From positions 8,838 to 72,837 of the forward strand of contig CAVXML010000002.1 of assembly GCA_963763015.1 (NCBI GenBank): a stretch of 64,000 bases of DNA. The letters run 5' to 3'. The notes beneath the pieces were generated by a model. It searched no databases and was not told the DNA's origin. It saw only the letters and a list, made by a program, of their open reading frames with translations. Positions 25,797 through 35,212 of this stretch are shown one piece after another. The stretch's first letter is position 1, and every line of letters starts with the position of its first letter. The DNA is from Fodinibacter sp963763015 (lineage in GTDB: Bacteria; Actinomycetota; Actinomycetes; Actinomycetales; Dermatophilaceae). Both the position numbers and the translations under genes were made by a program.

Positions 25797-26816
25797 GTGC
25801 AGTCCGTGTCGCGACAGCGTCTGGTGGCCCTGCTGGCCTTCGCGGCGGTGCTCGCCGCCTGTGCGCGCGAGACCGGCGCCATCGACGAACCGGCAGGGAC
25901 GTCGTCCGGCAGCCAGTTCCTGGTGAGCTCCGGGGTCCGGTACGCCGCCGCCCCGCCGGGGTGGTCGGACCCCACGCTGGACCTGTACCTCCCGTCGGAT
26001 GCCGGGGAGCCGCCTGTCGTGCTGATCGTGCCCGACGCCGGTGCCGACCCGCGAGCGCCCGACTACGCCGAGTTGGCGCGGGACCTCGCAGCACGAGGGG
26101 TCATCGCGGCGGTCGCGCGCTGGGGGGTCGAGAGCCCTGAGCTGACGAGAGTCGCCGGGCGCTCCCTCGGCGACGTCGTCGCCCAGGCGGAACAGAGCAC
26201 GGCCGAGGTCTCGTGTGCCCTCGGCGTGACGGCCGCGAAGGTCGGCGGGGACGTGGGGACGGCGGAACGCCGGCTCCTGGTGGTCGGCCACGGAGCAGGT
26301 GCCAACGCCGCCGCGATGGCGGTGTTGGCTCCTGCTCCAGTGTTCACGGGGTGCTTCGCGGCGGGGGATCCGCCGGACGTCGCCGCGGCCCTCCTGTGGA
26401 ACGGCGACTGGTTGGGTGGCGTGGCCGGCGACGCACTTGGCGCCGACGCGGCCTCCTTCCTCACCGCCTACAGCCCCTGGCCCACGGTCGCCTCGCTCGA
26501 CCGAGCGACCTACGTCGAGGTCGGGGTCAACGCGAACCGCCTCGTGGGACGTGCGGTCGAGGTCCGCCCGACGAGCAGCTACCTGACGACGCGTGACCCT
26601 CAGGGCATCATCACCGAGGACCTGGAGCGGGTCGAGGCGTTCGCCGACGGCGCCCTCGACCCCGTGGACATCACTCGGGCCTTCTCCGTGGGGCTCCGGG
26701 ACGGCGGGGTGCCGAGCCGGGAGCGCGAGCTGCACGGCGAGGGGGACCCGGAGGTCCTCGGGCCGCGCACGCGTGCGCTGATCGTTCAGAGCGTGGTGCA
26801 GCTGACCCGCCCGTGA
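25797..26816 (+). CDS. lipoprotein with an alpha/beta-hydrolase-like fold
   Basis: About 339 residues from GTG 25,797. The signal peptide RLVALLAFAAVLAAC has the lipobox LAAC, so the protein should be lipid-anchored outside the membrane. VVLIVPDAGADP and RRLLVVGHGAGANAAAM mark an alpha/beta-hydrolase fold, but the nucleophile elbow reads G-H-G-A-G with Ala/Gly where Ser is expected. It may therefore be a catalytically inactive relative of dienelactone-hydrolase-like enzymes. It follows the response regulator gene by 16 bases and may be in the same operon. Confidence 0.7.
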   Translation: MQSVSRQRLVALLAFAAVLAACARETGAIDEPAGTSSGSQFLVSSGVRYAAAPPGWSDPTLDLYLPSDAGEPPVVLIVPDAGADPRAPDYAELARDLAARGVIAAVARWGVESPELTRVAGRSLGDVVAQAEQSTAEVSCALGVTAAKVGGDVGTAERRLLVVGHGAGANAAAMAVLAPAPVFTGCFAAGDPPDVAAALLWNGDWLGGVAGDALGADAASFLTAYSPWPTVASLDRATYVEVGVNANRLVGRAVEVRPTSSYLTTRDPQGIITEDLERVEAFADGALDPVDITRAFSVGLRDGGVPSRERELHGEGDPEVLGPRTRALIVQSVVQLTRP

Positions 26817-26862
26817 GCGGACTCGTGTGCGTCGCGGCGGCGGACTCCCCTACGCTGCGGCC

Positions 26863-27132
26863 ATGCTCTTCATCGCGATCATCCTGTTCGGCATGCTCGT
26901 CGGCGCCGCCGCGCAGCTCATCCTCGGACGAGCGAAGGGTGGCATCAACTGGCCGATGGCCTTCGCCACCGGTATCGGTGGGTCCTTCGTCGGCGGGCTC
27001 CTCGCCAGCCTTCTCGCCGGTGACGGGCTCGAGCTGCGGGCGAGCGGCATCATCGGTTCGATCATCGGTGCCGTCATCCTCACCGCGGGATGGCTCTGGT
27101 GGCAGCGCCGCGGGTCCTCCGCGACCGTCTGA
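26863..27132 (+). CDS. GlsB/YeaQ/YmgE family membrane protein
   Basis: An 89-residue, Gly-rich protein with three transmembrane helices: MLFIAIILFGMLVGAAAQLI, GIGGSFVGGLLASLLAG and GIIGSIIGAVILTAGWLWW. The spacing and Gly content fit the GlsB/YeaQ/YmgE ('transglycosylase-associated') family, which is stress-linked but of unproven function. It runs convergent to the serine hydrolase gene. Confidence 0.85.
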   Translation: MLFIAIILFGMLVGAAAQLILGRAKGGINWPMAFATGIGGSFVGGLLASLLAGDGLELRASGIIGSIIGAVILTAGWLWWQRRGSSATV

Positions 27133-27167
27133 CGGAGTCCCTCCGAGATCGGTGCGGGGCGGCGGCC

Positions 27168-28337
27168 CTAGCCGCCGACCGCCGGGATGACCACGTTCGC
27201 CACGAGGTTGGTCATCTGCGGGATCGCGAGTACCCGGTCGCCCACTTCGGCGGCCGTGACCACGACCAGCCGCAGGTCCGGGACGACCTCGACGAGCTGG
27301 CCGCCGAAACCGACAGCGGCGAAGGCGGGGTGGCCTCGAGCGGTCGTCACCCACCAGTGGTAGCCGTAGGACTCGAGGACCGCGGGCGGCAGGCCGACCA
27401 CGTGTGCGGTGGTCGCCTGTCGAACCCAGCTGGCGGGAACGAGCTCATGACCGTCCCACCGGCCGTCCTGCAGGTACAGCTGCCCGAGCTTGGCCATGTC
27501 GACCGCCGACATCTTCAGGCTGCAGCAGCCGAGCTCCACACCGGTGGGGTCCCGGAGCCACCCGAACGATGCCGCGTCGTAGGCCCGCCACACGCCCTCG
27601 TCACCGTCCACGGTTGCCAGGCGCGGCAGCGCTGCTCCGGTCGTGTCGATGCCGAGCGGGTCGAACAGCCGCGGGCGGGCGTAGTCCATGAGGGGCATTC
27701 CCGTTGCCTCGACGAGGATTGCGGCGAGCAGGTTGGAGGACGTGCTGGAGTAGGAGAACCGCTGGCCGGGCGGGACCACCGTGCCGTGGGCCAGGAGCTC
27801 GCGGACCCAGTCCTTGGTCGTCGGTCGGGGGTTCACCGAGCCGTCGGGCAGGTCGCCGGCCAGGCCGCCCGTCATCGTGAGCAGCTGCCGCACGGTGATG
27901 GACTGCACCGCCGGTGACATGACGTCCGCGTGGCGCGGCAGGAGGTCCACGAGCCGGTCGTCCAGGGTCAGCAGCCCTTCGTCCACGGCGATGCCGACGA
28001 GCGTGGCGGTGACGCTCTTGGTGACCGAGTGCGTGTCCATGGACGAGGACGCGCTCGCACCTCCCCTGTACCGCTGCGCGACCGGCTGTCCGTCGACCAT
28101 GACCAGCACGACCCGGACCTGGCCGATCGCCGGGGAGTAGTTGTCGTCCAGGTACAGGTCGACTGCGGCGGCCACGGCCGCAGGGTCTACCGTCCTGGAT
28201 GCCGTGGAGCGAGCCGGGCGGTCGATGTCCGGGTCGGACGCCGTCCACGTGCACCCGGCGAGGAGGACCGCCAGGACTGATGACGCCACCATCCGTGGCC
28301 GGACGCGGGCCCGGGGTCCGGTGCAGGAGCGGCCCAT
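27168..28337 (-). CDS. serine hydrolase, beta-lactamase-like lipoprotein
   Basis: A 389-residue protein. The N-terminal MVASSVLAVLLAGC has a lipobox (LAGC), so it is surface-anchored. The catalytic motif S-x-x-K is SVTK in MDTHSVTKSVTATLVG. The Tyr motif is in FSYSSTSSNLLAAI, and HPAFAAVGFGGQ corresponds to the third (K/H-x-G-like) element of class C-type enzymes. It belongs with the esterase/D-aminopeptidase/'6-aminohexanoate hydrolase' type of serine hydrolases rather than resistance beta-lactamases. ATG 28,337 has GGGAGGAGG 6 bases upstream. The substrate is unknown. Confidence 0.85.
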   Translation of the reverse strand: MGRSCTGPRARVRPRMVASSVLAVLLAGCTWTASDPDIDRPARSTASRTVDPAAVAAAVDLYLDDNYSPAIGQVRVVLVMVDGQPVAQRYRGGASASSSMDTHSVTKSVTATLVGIAVDEGLLTLDDRLVDLLPRHADVMSPAVQSITVRQLLTMTGGLAGDLPDGSVNPRPTTKDWVRELLAHGTVVPPGQRFSYSSTSSNLLAAILVEATGMPLMDYARPRLFDPLGIDTTGAALPRLATVDGDEGVWRAYDAASFGWLRDPTGVELGCCSLKMSAVDMAKLGQLYLQDGRWDGHELVPASWVRQATTAHVVGLPPAVLESYGYHWWVTTARGHPAFAAVGFGGQLVEVVPDLRLVVVTAAEVGDRVLAIPQMTNLVANVVIPAVGG

Positions 28338-28496
28338 GACTGCCTCCTCCCGCGCCAGTATGGCTTGTCCCGCGGCGGCTCCGCACGACCTCGGACTGTC
28401 CGCCTGGTTCGGCGACACCCTCGCCAACGCGGTGGCCCTGGATCCCGGCCGCGCCCCGGCATCCGTCGTGGCGTCACCCCGACATACGGTGAAGGC

Positions 28497-29507
28497 ATGG
28501 ACTTCCGATACCTCGGCAACAGCGGACTGAAGATCTCAGAGATCACCTACGGCAACTGGCTCACCCACGGCTCCCAGGTGGAGAACGACGTCGCGACCCA
28601 GTGCGTGAAGGCCGCCCTGGAGCACGGCATCAGCACGTTCGACACCGCCGACGTCTACGCGAACACGAAGGCGGAGACAGTGCTCGGCGAGGCCCTCAAG
28701 GGCGAGCGCCGCGAGAGCCTGGAGATCTTCACCAAGGTCTACTGGCCCACGGGTCCCGGCGGCAAGAACGACACCGGCCTGTCTCGCAAGCACATCCTGG
28801 AGTCGATCGACGGCTCCCTGACTCGCCTGCAGACCGACTACGTCGACCTCTACCAGGCGCACCGCTACGACACCGAGACCCCGCTCGAGGAGACGATGCA
28901 GGCCTTCGCCGACGTCGTCCGGCAGGGCAAGGCGCTCTACATCGGCGTCAGCGAGTGGACCGCCGACCAGATCCGCGCCGGCCATGCACTCGCCCAGGAC
29001 CTCGGCATCCACCTCATCTCGAGCCAGCCGCAGTACTCGATGCTGTGGCGGGTCATCGAGGGCGAGGTCGTGCCCGCCTGCGAGGAGCTCGGCATCGGGC
29101 AGATCGTGTGGAGCCCGATCGCACAGGGCGTGCTCACGGGCAAGTACCAGCCGGGGCAGCAGCCGCCGGAGGGGTCGCGCGCCGCGGACGAGAAGGGCGG
29201 CGCCGACATGATCAAGCGGTTCATGAACGACGACGTGCTCCGGCGGGTCCAGGACCTCAAGCCGGTCGCCGACGAGGCGGGGCTCACCATGGCCCAGCTC
29301 GCCGTGGCGTGGGTCCTCCAGAACCCCAACGTCTCGGCCGCCCTCGTGGGCGCCTCGCGGCCGGAGCAGGTCGGCGAGAACGTCAAGGCCGCCGGGGTGC
29401 GGCTCGAGCCCGAGCTCATGGCCCGCATCGACGAGGTCCTCGGCGACATCGTCGAGCGGGACCCCCGGAAGACCGCGGAGAACGCGCCGGAGGGTCGCGT
29501 CGCCTGA
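28497..29507 (+). CDS. aldo/keto reductase, potassium-channel-beta-like
   Basis: A 336-residue (beta/alpha)8 oxidoreductase. The catalytic tetrad is visible: Asp and Tyr in FDTADVYANTKAE, Lys in IFTKVYW and His in LYQAHRYD. NADPH contacts lie in SPIAQGVLTGKY and ALVGASRPEQVGENV near the C-terminus. Overall it resembles the Kv-beta/YghZ group of actinobacterial AKRs, cytoplasmic enzymes that reduce aldehydes. ATG 28,497 is preceded by GAAGG. It is divergent from the serine hydrolase gene across 159 bases. Confidence 0.9.
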   Translation: MDFRYLGNSGLKISEITYGNWLTHGSQVENDVATQCVKAALEHGISTFDTADVYANTKAETVLGEALKGERRESLEIFTKVYWPTGPGGKNDTGLSRKHILESIDGSLTRLQTDYVDLYQAHRYDTETPLEETMQAFADVVRQGKALYIGVSEWTADQIRAGHALAQDLGIHLISSQPQYSMLWRVIEGEVVPACEELGIGQIVWSPIAQGVLTGKYQPGQQPPEGSRAADEKGGADMIKRFMNDDVLRRVQDLKPVADEAGLTMAQLAVAWVLQNPNVSAALVGASRPEQVGENVKAAGVRLEPELMARIDEVLGDIVERDPRKTAENAPEGRVA

Positions 29508-29534
29508 GCGCGCGTCACCGAGCGGACGGCCCTG

Positions 29535-31244
29535 TCAGCCGAGCCTGCGGGCGACGATGTCGTCGGCTGCGGTGAGCGCCTCGTCGCTGCCGCGGACGGC
29601 GTCGAGGAAGGGGTCGCGGGCCAGGCTGAGCAGCTCGGTGTCCTCGAGCGCGGTGACGGTGGCGGTGCGCGGGACGTCGCGCAGCAGGCCGATCTCCCCG
29701 AAGAACTCGCCCGGGCCTTCGTGGCGGAGGTGCTCCCCGTTCTGCGTGACCTCGACGCGGCCGCTCCGGATCACCAGGAAGCGGTCGGAGCCCTCGCCCT
29801 CGGACATGATCGTGGTGCCGGCCAGCGCCGTCTCGGGCACGAGGCTGCGGGCCAACGACTCGATCGCGGCCTGCGGCATCGGCGCGAAGATCGGGATCCC
29901 GCGCAGGAGCTCGGTCCCCTCAGGAGGCCGCAGCGTGGCGTCGAGGCGGAGGCAGCGCGGGAGGAAGGCGATGGCGGGCACGCCGACGACGAGGGCGAGG
30001 ACGGTGAGCGTCCACCGCATCCCGACCCACTCGAGGAGGAACGGGGTGACGAGGGAGCCGATGGCCATGGTGGCGATGAAGGCGCCCTCGAAGGCGCCGA
30101 ACACCCGGCCCAGCACGGCATCCGGCACGAGGCGCTGGACGATCGTCGCGAAGTTGACGTCGACGAGCGGGTTGCCGAAGCCCATGAGGATGATGGCCGC
30201 GAAGACGGTCGCGGGGGAGGGCCAGGCGACGATGAGCAGCAGCGGGAGCGACCAGAGGGCGGTCCCGAGGGCCATGTCCGTTGCCAGTCGGTTGTGGGCG
30301 GCTCGCGAGATGGCGTAGAAGCCTCCGACGATCGCGCCGACACCGAAGGCGGAGTCGATGATGCCGACCGCCTCGGGACCTCGCTCGAGGATGTCGACAG
30401 CCCACGCGACACCGAGCACGATGGTGGCGCCGGCGACGATCGTCTGCGTCGCGAGGAGCGTGCCGACGAGGAGGAGGTCACGGTTGTGCGCGATCTCGGT
30501 GAAGCCGCCTCCCAGCTCCTTGAGCATTCCGGCCTTCTCCGCGGCGGCCTCGCCCTCGCCTGAGTCCTGCGCCGCGGGCTCCGGGTCCTGGGCCACCGGG
30601 TGGATGCCTGCGACCAGCACCGCGGAGAGCGTGAAGGTCAGGGCATTCAGCACGAAGACCGTCTCGACACTCGAGGTGGCGACGAGAGCGGCGCCGATGG
30701 CCGGGCCGAGGAAGAAGGCAAGGCTCTCGATGGTGCTCGAGGCGCCGTTGGCCGCGGTGAGCTCCTCGGGCCTCGTCGTGAGCGACGGCATCCACGCCAT
30801 CTGGGTGGGGCGGAAGATCTGGCCGATGAGGCCGGTCACGGTCGAGATGACGATGACGGACAGCGTCGGGGCGTCCGAGTAGACGAGGAAGGCGGCCAGC
30901 GCGATGAGCACCGCCCGGGCGATGTCCGACGAGATGAGCAGCGTCTTGCGCGGCAGGCGGTCGGCGAGCGATGCGGCGAAGGGTGTGAAGAGCGCCATGA
31001 GGACGAGGCGAACCGCGAACCACACGCCGACCAGCTTGGCCCCGCCGGCGTTGTAGGCGTAGACGGTCACCGCGGTGGCGTAGGCCCAGTCACCGATCAT
31101 CGACGCTGCGAGAGCGAGCTCCATCCGCCGCAGTGCCGGGTTGACGAAGACCGACCGGAGGGACTGCCAGGTGTCCTGGAGCGCGCGACGCACGCCCCCC
31201 GGCACGCGCGTGGAGGTCTCGGTCTCCGCCGCCATTCCAGGCAC
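29535..31244 (-). CDS. MFS transporter fused to a cyclic-nucleotide-binding domain (copy 1)
   Basis: A 569-residue fusion. Residues about 20-430 form a 12-helix MFS unit of the MFS_3/enterobactin-exporter-like kind, with ADRLPRKTLLISS as motif A. Residues about 440-569 are a cNMP-binding domain with an intact phosphate-binding cassette, FFGEIGLLRDVPRTATVTA. The Glu and Arg that contact the ribose and phosphate are both present, so ligand binding is likely. The transport substrate is unknown. The adjacent gene at 31,366-33,078 has the same architecture, so this is a tandem duplication. Export gated by cAMP or cGMP is a reasonable hypothesis. Confidence 0.88.
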   Translation of the reverse strand: MPGMAAETETSTRVPGGVRRALQDTWQSLRSVFVNPALRRMELALAASMIGDWAYATAVTVYAYNAGGAKLVGVWFAVRLVLMALFTPFAASLADRLPRKTLLISSDIARAVLIALAAFLVYSDAPTLSVIVISTVTGLIGQIFRPTQMAWMPSLTTRPEELTAANGASSTIESLAFFLGPAIGAALVATSSVETVFVLNALTFTLSAVLVAGIHPVAQDPEPAAQDSGEGEAAAEKAGMLKELGGGFTEIAHNRDLLLVGTLLATQTIVAGATIVLGVAWAVDILERGPEAVGIIDSAFGVGAIVGGFYAISRAAHNRLATDMALGTALWSLPLLLIVAWPSPATVFAAIILMGFGNPLVDVNFATIVQRLVPDAVLGRVFGAFEGAFIATMAIGSLVTPFLLEWVGMRWTLTVLALVVGVPAIAFLPRCLRLDATLRPPEGTELLRGIPIFAPMPQAAIESLARSLVPETALAGTTIMSEGEGSDRFLVIRSGRVEVTQNGEHLRHEGPGEFFGEIGLLRDVPRTATVTALEDTELLSLARDPFLDAVRGSDEALTAADDIVARRLG

Positions 31245-31365
31245 CCTTCGTCTCAGGCCCGACGCCTGCTGCGCCGAACACTCCCGTGCCGCCGCACGCG
31301 GTGTACATCGTCCGAACGGTCCGACCCTGCCGTCTCGGCACGCGGCTCGGACACGCTCGTCGTCC

Positions 31366-33078
31366 TCACCCGATCCGGCTCGTCACGATGTCGTATGCCG
31401 CGGACAGCGACTCGTTGGTCCCCCTCACCGCCCCGAGGAACTGGTCGCTGGACAGGCTGACCAGCTCGGTGTCCTCGACGGCGGTCACGGTGGCGGTCCG
31501 GGGCACCTCCCGCAGCAGGCCGATCTCGCCGAAGTACTCGCCAGGCCCCTCGTAGCGAAGGTGGGTGCCGGCCTGGGTGACCTCGACCCGCCCATGGACG
31601 ATGACGAAGAAGCGATCGGCCGTTTCTCCCTCGCGGATGATGGCACTGCCCGCCGCCGCCGACTCGGGGACCAGCCGCCGCGCGAGGATCTCGATCGACG
31701 CAGGGGCGAGCGGCCGGAACATCGGGATGGCGCCCAGCAGGTCGGTTCCGGGCGGGGCGTGCAGGGTGGCGTCCAGGCGCCGGGCCCGGGGGACGTAGCA
31801 CGCGGCCGGCACCGCCACGAGGACCGCGAGCAGGGCGAGGGTGCCGCGTATCCCGATCTGGTCGAGGAGGAAGGGGGTGACCGCCGACCCGAGGGCCATG
31901 GTGCCGATGCAGGTGCCCTCGAAGGCACCGAAGACGCGACCGAGCGAACGGTCGGGCGTGAGGCGCATGGTCAGCGTGGCGTAGTTGACGTCGACCAGCG
32001 GCAGGCCGAACCCCATGATCGCCACCATCGCGAACACCGTGGCCGGTGACGGGTACGCGATGACGAGGAGGAGCGGAAGGGCCCAGAGCAGGGTGCCGGT
32101 CACGAGGTCGAGGGCGATCGTGTTGCGTACCGACCGGGCGATGGCGACGAAGCCGCCGAGCACCGCCCCGGCACCCAGCGTGGCGTCGATGAGCCCGACC
32201 CCCGCCGGGCCGATGCCGAGGATCTCCACGGCGAACACGACCCCGAGCACGACCATCGCCCCCGAGACGACCATCTGCACGCAGATGAGCACCATCACCA
32301 TGACGAGGTCGCGGTCCCGCCAGATGGTCGAGTACCCGCTGACGATGCCGCGCCAGACACCTGCCGGTGTCTCGGGTGAGTCCGTGAAACCGTCGGGGAT
32401 GTCCGAGACCTCGGGGTTGATCCTCATCACGAGGAGGGCGGCCAGCAGGAACATCACCGCCGTCACGACGAACATCGTCTCCACGCTCGTCGTGGCGACG
32501 ACGAGCCCTCCGATGGCCGGCCCGATGAGGAACGCGAGGCTGTCGATCGTGCTGGAGGCGCCGTTCGCCGCGGTGAGCTGCCCGGGGTGCGACGTCAGCG
32601 ATGGAAGCCAGGCCAGCTGGGCAGGGCGGAACACGCAGCCGACGAGCGGGGCGACCGTGGCCAGGACGAGGACGACCCACGCCGGTGCATCGAGGACGAG
32701 CGCTGCCACCGCGGCCGCCACGAGGCCGGCGCGGACGACCGTCGAGACGACGAGCACCGTCTTGCGCGAGATGCGGTCGACGACCGCCGACCCCAGGGGT
32801 GTCCCGACGGCGATGAGGGCCAGGCGGACGCCGGCCCAGGCGCCGACGAGCTGCGCGCCGCCCTCCCGGTAGGCCCAGACGGTCACTGCGGTCGAGTAGG
32901 CCCAGTCCCCGACCAGCGAGGCCGCGAGGGCCAGCTGGATGCGGCGGAGCGACGGGTCGGCGAACACGGCACGCAGGGACTTCCACGTCTCCGTCAGCGC
33001 CGCACGACCGCTCCGGGAGTGGCCGCGGTCGGGGACGCTCTCGGCCGCCACGGGCACCCCTTCCGCTCCGACGGGCAC
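31366..33078 (-). CDS. MFS transporter fused to a cyclic-nucleotide-binding domain (copy 2)
   Basis: A 570-residue paralogue of the next gene downstream, collinear throughout. It shares RRIQLALAASLVGDWAYSTA, LTAANGASSTIDSLAFLIGP, LGRVFGAFEGTCIGTMALGS and the cassette YFGEIGLLREVPRTATVTA. The MFS unit covers about residues 40-440, followed by the cNMP domain. Both copies point the same way with 121 bases between them and probably form one operon. The cNMP domain keeps the Glu and Arg ligand contacts. Divergence is enough to suggest separate roles, or a heteromeric transporter. Substrate unknown. Confidence 0.88.
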   Translation of the reverse strand: MPVGAEGVPVAAESVPDRGHSRSGRAALTETWKSLRAVFADPSLRRIQLALAASLVGDWAYSTAVTVWAYREGGAQLVGAWAGVRLALIAVGTPLGSAVVDRISRKTVLVVSTVVRAGLVAAAVAALVLDAPAWVVLVLATVAPLVGCVFRPAQLAWLPSLTSHPGQLTAANGASSTIDSLAFLIGPAIGGLVVATTSVETMFVVTAVMFLLAALLVMRINPEVSDIPDGFTDSPETPAGVWRGIVSGYSTIWRDRDLVMVMVLICVQMVVSGAMVVLGVVFAVEILGIGPAGVGLIDATLGAGAVLGGFVAIARSVRNTIALDLVTGTLLWALPLLLVIAYPSPATVFAMVAIMGFGLPLVDVNYATLTMRLTPDRSLGRVFGAFEGTCIGTMALGSAVTPFLLDQIGIRGTLALLAVLVAVPAACYVPRARRLDATLHAPPGTDLLGAIPMFRPLAPASIEILARRLVPESAAAGSAIIREGETADRFFVIVHGRVEVTQAGTHLRYEGPGEYFGEIGLLREVPRTATVTAVEDTELVSLSSDQFLGAVRGTNESLSAAYDIVTSRIG

Positions 33079-33277
33079 CTCTTCGCGGGCTGGTTGGGGC
33101 CGGCCGCCGCGTCGAGGGCCGGATCGGGCCGTCTGGTCGCAGAGTAGCGAGAAGCGTGTCGTGCCACGCGTGGATTCGTCTAACCTCGGGTGCTTCGCCT
33201 TGAGGCGGGTGGCACGCCATGGTTCGCTGGTCGGCGGAGCGACTCAGCGGCGAGTGGCTCACCGAAAGGCGGCCACC

Positions 33278-35212
33278 GTGTCCAACGCCACCCATCCCTC
33301 GTCGACCGCCAGGCCCGTGGGGGCCGCCACCCGCCTGCGGCGTCGTCGGGGGGCGCCGATCGGTCTCCGTTGCGCCTTGGCCGTGGGCCTGGCTGCGGCG
33401 ACGGCCACGGCGACGCTCGCCACGGCATCCGCCGCACCGCCGGACGACCACCCGTTCGGGGCCAACGTGCTGGTGTTCGAGCCCGACATGCCGACCGCCG
33501 TGATCCAGGCGCGCGTCGACGCGATCCACGCCCAGCAGGTCAACGACGAGATGGGCGACAACCGCTGGAGTCTCCTCTTCACACCGGGCACCTACGGGTC
33601 CGCCACCGAACCGCTGCACATCAAGGTCGGGTACTACACCGAGGTGGCGGGGCTGGGCGAGGACCCCGGGGACGTCACCATCAACGGCAAGGTCGAGGTC
33701 TACAACCGCTGTCTGGACGAGGGCGGCACGGCCAACTGCATCGCGCTGAACAACTTCTGGCGCAGCCTGTCGAACCTGACGATCGCCGTCAACGCGGCCG
33801 GGCAGGACGGATGCCGGGCGTCGGCCAACTTCTGGGCGGTGTCCCAGGCCTCCTCGATGCGTCGCGTCCGGGTGACCGGCGCGAACCTGTCGCTCATGGA
33901 CTACTGCACCGCCGGCCCGCAGTTCGCGAGCGGCGGGTTCATCGCCGACTCGGACCTGCCGGTCGTCATCAACGGGTCGCAGCAGCAGTGGATCACCCGC
34001 AACAGCTCGGTGGGCCAATGGACCAACGGCGTCTGGAACCAGGTGTTCGCGGGCGTGGAGGGTGCCCCGTCGGAAGCCAGCTTCCCCAACCCGCCGTACA
34101 CGACGCTCGACACCACCCCGCTGAGCCGGGAGAAGCCCTACCTCTTCCTCGACGGTGACGGTGCGTGGCAGGTCCGGGTTCCCTCAGCCGCAGTGGAGAC
34201 GCGGGGGACGAGCTGGGGCGACGGACCGACCGCGGGCCGCACCCTCCCACTCTCGGACTTCTTCGTCGCGAGCCCGGCCGACTCCGCCACGACGATCAAC
34301 GCCCAGCTGGCGCGCGGGAAGCACCTGCTCCTCACCCCGGGCCTCTACGACGTGGATCGCACGATCGAGGTCCGCCGGGCGGGAGCCGTCGTCCTCGGCA
34401 TGGGGCAGGCCACCCTCACCTCGGTCCGGGGTGCCACGCCCATGCACGTCACCGACCGCGCCGGAATCGTCATCGCCGGTGTGACCATCGACGCCGGGAC
34501 GGTCGAGTCGGACGCGCTCATGACGGTCGGCCCGACCCTCGGGGCCGCGGCGGGTGCGCCGGGCGGGCGCTCGACGGCATCCGACCCGCTGACCCTCAGT
34601 GACGTGTACTTCCGCGTCGGCGGTCCGCACGTCGGCCGGACCGAGGTGGCCCTGGAGATCCTCAGCGACCACGTGCTCGTCGACCACACCTGGGTGTGGC
34701 GGGCCGACCACGGCATCGAGGGGTTCACCGAGGGCGTCAACGGCGACACCGACCGCTGGGAGACCAACACCGCCCGCAACGGCCTCGTCGTCGAGGGCGA
34801 CGACGTCACGGCGACGGGCCTGTTCGTCGAGCACTTCCAGGAGCACAACACGATCTGGAACGGCGAACGCGGCAGGGTCGTGCTGTACCAGAACGAGCTG
34901 CCCTACGACCCCCCGACCCAGGCGGACTGGACCCGGCCAGACGGCACCCTCGGCTACACGGGGTACCTCGTCGGCCCCGAGGTGCAGACCCACTCGCTGG
35001 CTGGTGGCGGGGTGTACGTGTTCAACCAGAACAACCCGTCGATCGTCACCGAGCGCGGTTTCGAGGTGCCGGAGCGCGCCGGGGTGCGCCTGCACCACGT
35101 GCTCACGGTGAACCTCACGGCTGGCACCATCCGCCACGTCGTCAACGACGTGGGGGACCAGGTCGACTCGACGCGGGTCGGCCAGCCGGCCTACGTCGTC
35201 GACTTCCCCTGA
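33278..35212 (+). CDS. secreted beta-helix (pectate-lyase-fold) protein
   Basis: A 644-residue protein with a Sec signal peptide (RCALAVGLAAATATATLATA ending SAAPP). The body has repeated right-handed beta-helix features. Two stretches resemble the pectate-lyase/glycoside-hydrolase-55-like superfamily: LFTPGTYGSATEPLHIKVGY with GEDPGDVTINGKVEV, and LLTPGLYDVDRTIEVRRAGA with VVLGMGQATLTSVRG. This double-domain organisation matches secreted actinobacterial proteins often annotated as adenylyl-cyclase-like or coagulation-factor-like without evidence. A polysaccharide substrate is plausible. Start GTG 33,278 with AAAGGCGG. The 3' end overlaps the convergent SulP gene by 22 bases. Confidence 0.8.
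   Translation: MSNATHPSSTARPVGAATRLRRRRGAPIGLRCALAVGLAAATATATLATASAAPPDDHPFGANVLVFEPDMPTAVIQARVDAIHAQQVNDEMGDNRWSLLFTPGTYGSATEPLHIKVGYYTEVAGLGEDPGDVTINGKVEVYNRCLDEGGTANCIALNNFWRSLSNLTIAVNAAGQDGCRASANFWAVSQASSMRRVRVTGANLSLMDYCTAGPQFASGGFIADSDLPVVINGSQQQWITRNSSVGQWTNGVWNQVFAGVEGAPSEASFPNPPYTTLDTTPLSREKPYLFLDGDGAWQVRVPSAAVETRGTSWGDGPTAGRTLPLSDFFVASPADSATTINAQLARGKHLLLTPGLYDVDRTIEVRRAGAVVLGMGQATLTSVRGATPMHVTDRAGIVIAGVTIDAGTVESDALMTVGPTLGAAAGAPGGRSTASDPLTLSDVYFRVGGPHVGRTEVALEILSDHVLVDHTWVWRADHGIEGFTEGVNGDTDRWETNTARNGLVVEGDDVTATGLFVEHFQEHNTIWNGERGRVVLYQNELPYDPPTQADWTRPDGTLGYTGYLVGPEVQTHSLAGGGVYVFNQNNPSIVTERGFEVPERAGVRLHHVLTVNLTAGTIRHVVNDVGDQVDSTRVGQPAYVVDFP

Noticed and set aside
31253..34018. 921-codon reverse-strand open frame
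   Set aside because: Antisense to parts of the MFS-cNMP and beta-helix genes; Arg/Gly/Pro-rich composition typical of a GC-rich shadow frame, with no homology-like motifs.
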